Positions 5,307-5,550 of a stretch of DNA of 5,550 nucleotides are shown piece by piece (within the stretch, counting starts at the first letter, position 1; each line of letters starts with the position of its first letter). The position numbers and the translations under genes were made by a program. The DNA is taken from assembly GCA_021827875.1 (NCBI GenBank), contig JAKAUA010000011.1, positions 1-5,550 on the forward strand, in the 5' to 3' direction. The DNA comes from a bacterium (lineage in GTDB: Bacteria; Babelota; Babeliae; Babelales; Vermiphilaceae). The notes under the pieces were generated by a model. It did no database searches. It had not been told where the DNA came from and was given only the letters and a program-made list of their open reading frames with translations.

Positions 5307-5383
5307 TGGGGTGAATGGTGGGGCTCGAACCCACGGCCCTCAGAGCCACAATCTGATGCTCTACCAGCTGAGCTACATCCACC
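5307..5383 (-). tRNA. tRNA-His (anticodon GUG)
   Basis: The minus strand folds into a complete cloverleaf of 77 bases. The acceptor stem is GTGGATG with CATTCAC (one G-T pair), and the D arm is GCTC/GAGC. The anticodon stem TCAGA/TCTGA holds loop TTGTGGC with anticodon GTG at 5349-5347. The T stem is GTGGG/CCCAC. The histidine identity pair is present: an extra 5' G at -1 (5383) opposite discriminator C73 (5310). CCA is encoded at 5307-5309. Confidence 0.97.
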
Positions 5384-5413
5384 GTACATTTCAATTCCAT
5401 TTAAGTGATCTCT

Positions 5414-5441
5414 AGTATAGAGCTTTTTGAGTAAAAATCAA
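5414..5441 (-). promoter_or_regulatory. Sigma70-like promoter of tRNA-His
   Basis: On the minus strand TTGATT (5441-5436) and TATACT (5419-5414) are separated by 16 bases, and the predicted start is about 25 bases before the tRNA. Both boxes are close to consensus. The -35 box lies 5 bases from the inferred end of the neighbouring IS (5447). Confidence 0.65.
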
Positions 5442-5446
5442 AGCTT

Positions 5447-5550
5447 TGTCTTGGTTCAATACATATGAGAAAAATTCAGGCCTCCGATAGCGAAGTATAG
5501 TATTGCTGAGGAGTGAGGTATTGTAAAGCCTGGTGAGGGCGGTAAGTATT
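5447..5550 (-). mobile_element. 3' end of an IS3/IS481-type insertion sequence (cut by window edge)
   Basis: The window ends inside an insertion sequence whose transposase C-terminus is at 5476-5550. Beyond the stop codon, a plausible terminal repeat begins at 5447 (plus strand TGTCTTGGTTCAATACAT), with the TGT...ACA type end common in IS481-like elements. Only one end is visible, so the boundary is a proposal and no target duplication can be checked. Confidence 0.45.
5476..5550 (-). CDS. Transposase, integrase-core (rve) C-terminus, partial
   Basis: The last 24 codons are present and end in TGA at 5476-5478; the rest lies beyond the right edge. The peptide contains NTYRPHQALQYLTPQQYY. The Y-R-P-H-Q-A-L-x-Y-L-T-P signature is typical of the C-terminal end of DDE integrase-core transposases of the IS3 and IS481 families. 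The catalytic D, D and E residues would be upstream, outside the window, so whether the enzyme is intact cannot be judged. It reads toward tRNA-His on the same strand. Confidence 0.85.
   Translation of the reverse strand, partial: NTYRPHQALQYLTPQQYYTSLSEA

Larger units (their letters stand above)
5211..5308. repeat. 11-bp perfect inverted repeat next to tRNA-His
   Basis: CAACCTTTGCC at 5211-5221 is repeated in reverse complement at 5298-5308. The right arm runs into the encoded CCA end of tRNA-His (5307-5309). The arms enclose 76 bases that contain copy B of the GC-rich element. Confidence 0.6.

Noticed and set aside
5077..5408. Long open frames on both strands across tRNA-His and the GC-rich repeats
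   Set aside because: They read through the tRNA (DVAQLVEHQIVALRAVGSS is translated tRNA) and through hairpin repeats, so they are not genes.

Overview
The window is AT-rich bacterial DNA. Almost every gene reads on the minus strand, so transcription runs right to left. Both tRNA genes encode their 3' CCA. Several predicted products are exported proteins of no family I recognise, and two are eukaryote-like C2H2 zinc-finger proteins with Sec signal peptides. That mix, together with an IS remnant and intergenic repeats, suggests a host-associated bacterium of a poorly characterised lineage. Candidatus Dependentiae (TM6) or a similar protist endosymbiont is my best guess, made from style and not from a marker gene.

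Reading in the direction of transcription, from the right edge: the C-terminal 24 codons of an IS3/IS481-type integrase-core transposase enter at 5550 and stop at 5476. A good sigma70-like promoter (5414-5441) and tRNA-His(GUG) (5307-5383) follow. Next come a GC-rich patch of inverted, hairpin-forming repeats (about 5176-5305) and two translationally coupled small membrane proteins (94 and 97 aa). An AT-rich gap of about 245 bases follows them.

The centre (1472-4269) is a tandem family of secreted zinc-finger proteins. The upstream copy is split by one extra A in a homopolymer (A8, where the two related sites have A7). It would otherwise be a protein of about 287 aa with one pair of C2H2 fingers. 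The downstream copy is intact, 640 aa, with internally duplicated modules and five fingers. A 131-base stretch covering the signal peptide is almost identical between the copies, while the rest has diverged.

The left part holds tRNA-Pro(UGG), followed 23 bases later by a 308-aa exported protein of unknown function whose ribosome binding site can be hidden in a small hairpin. The last 279 bases contain no convincing gene, only hairpins near the left edge.

The most interesting content is the zinc-finger locus. It combines export signals, U1/JAZ-like fingers, acidic serine-rich linkers ending in a basic KKRS patch, recent duplication and a length-variable poly(A) tract. This would fit a rapidly evolving host-directed effector family, but that role is inference.
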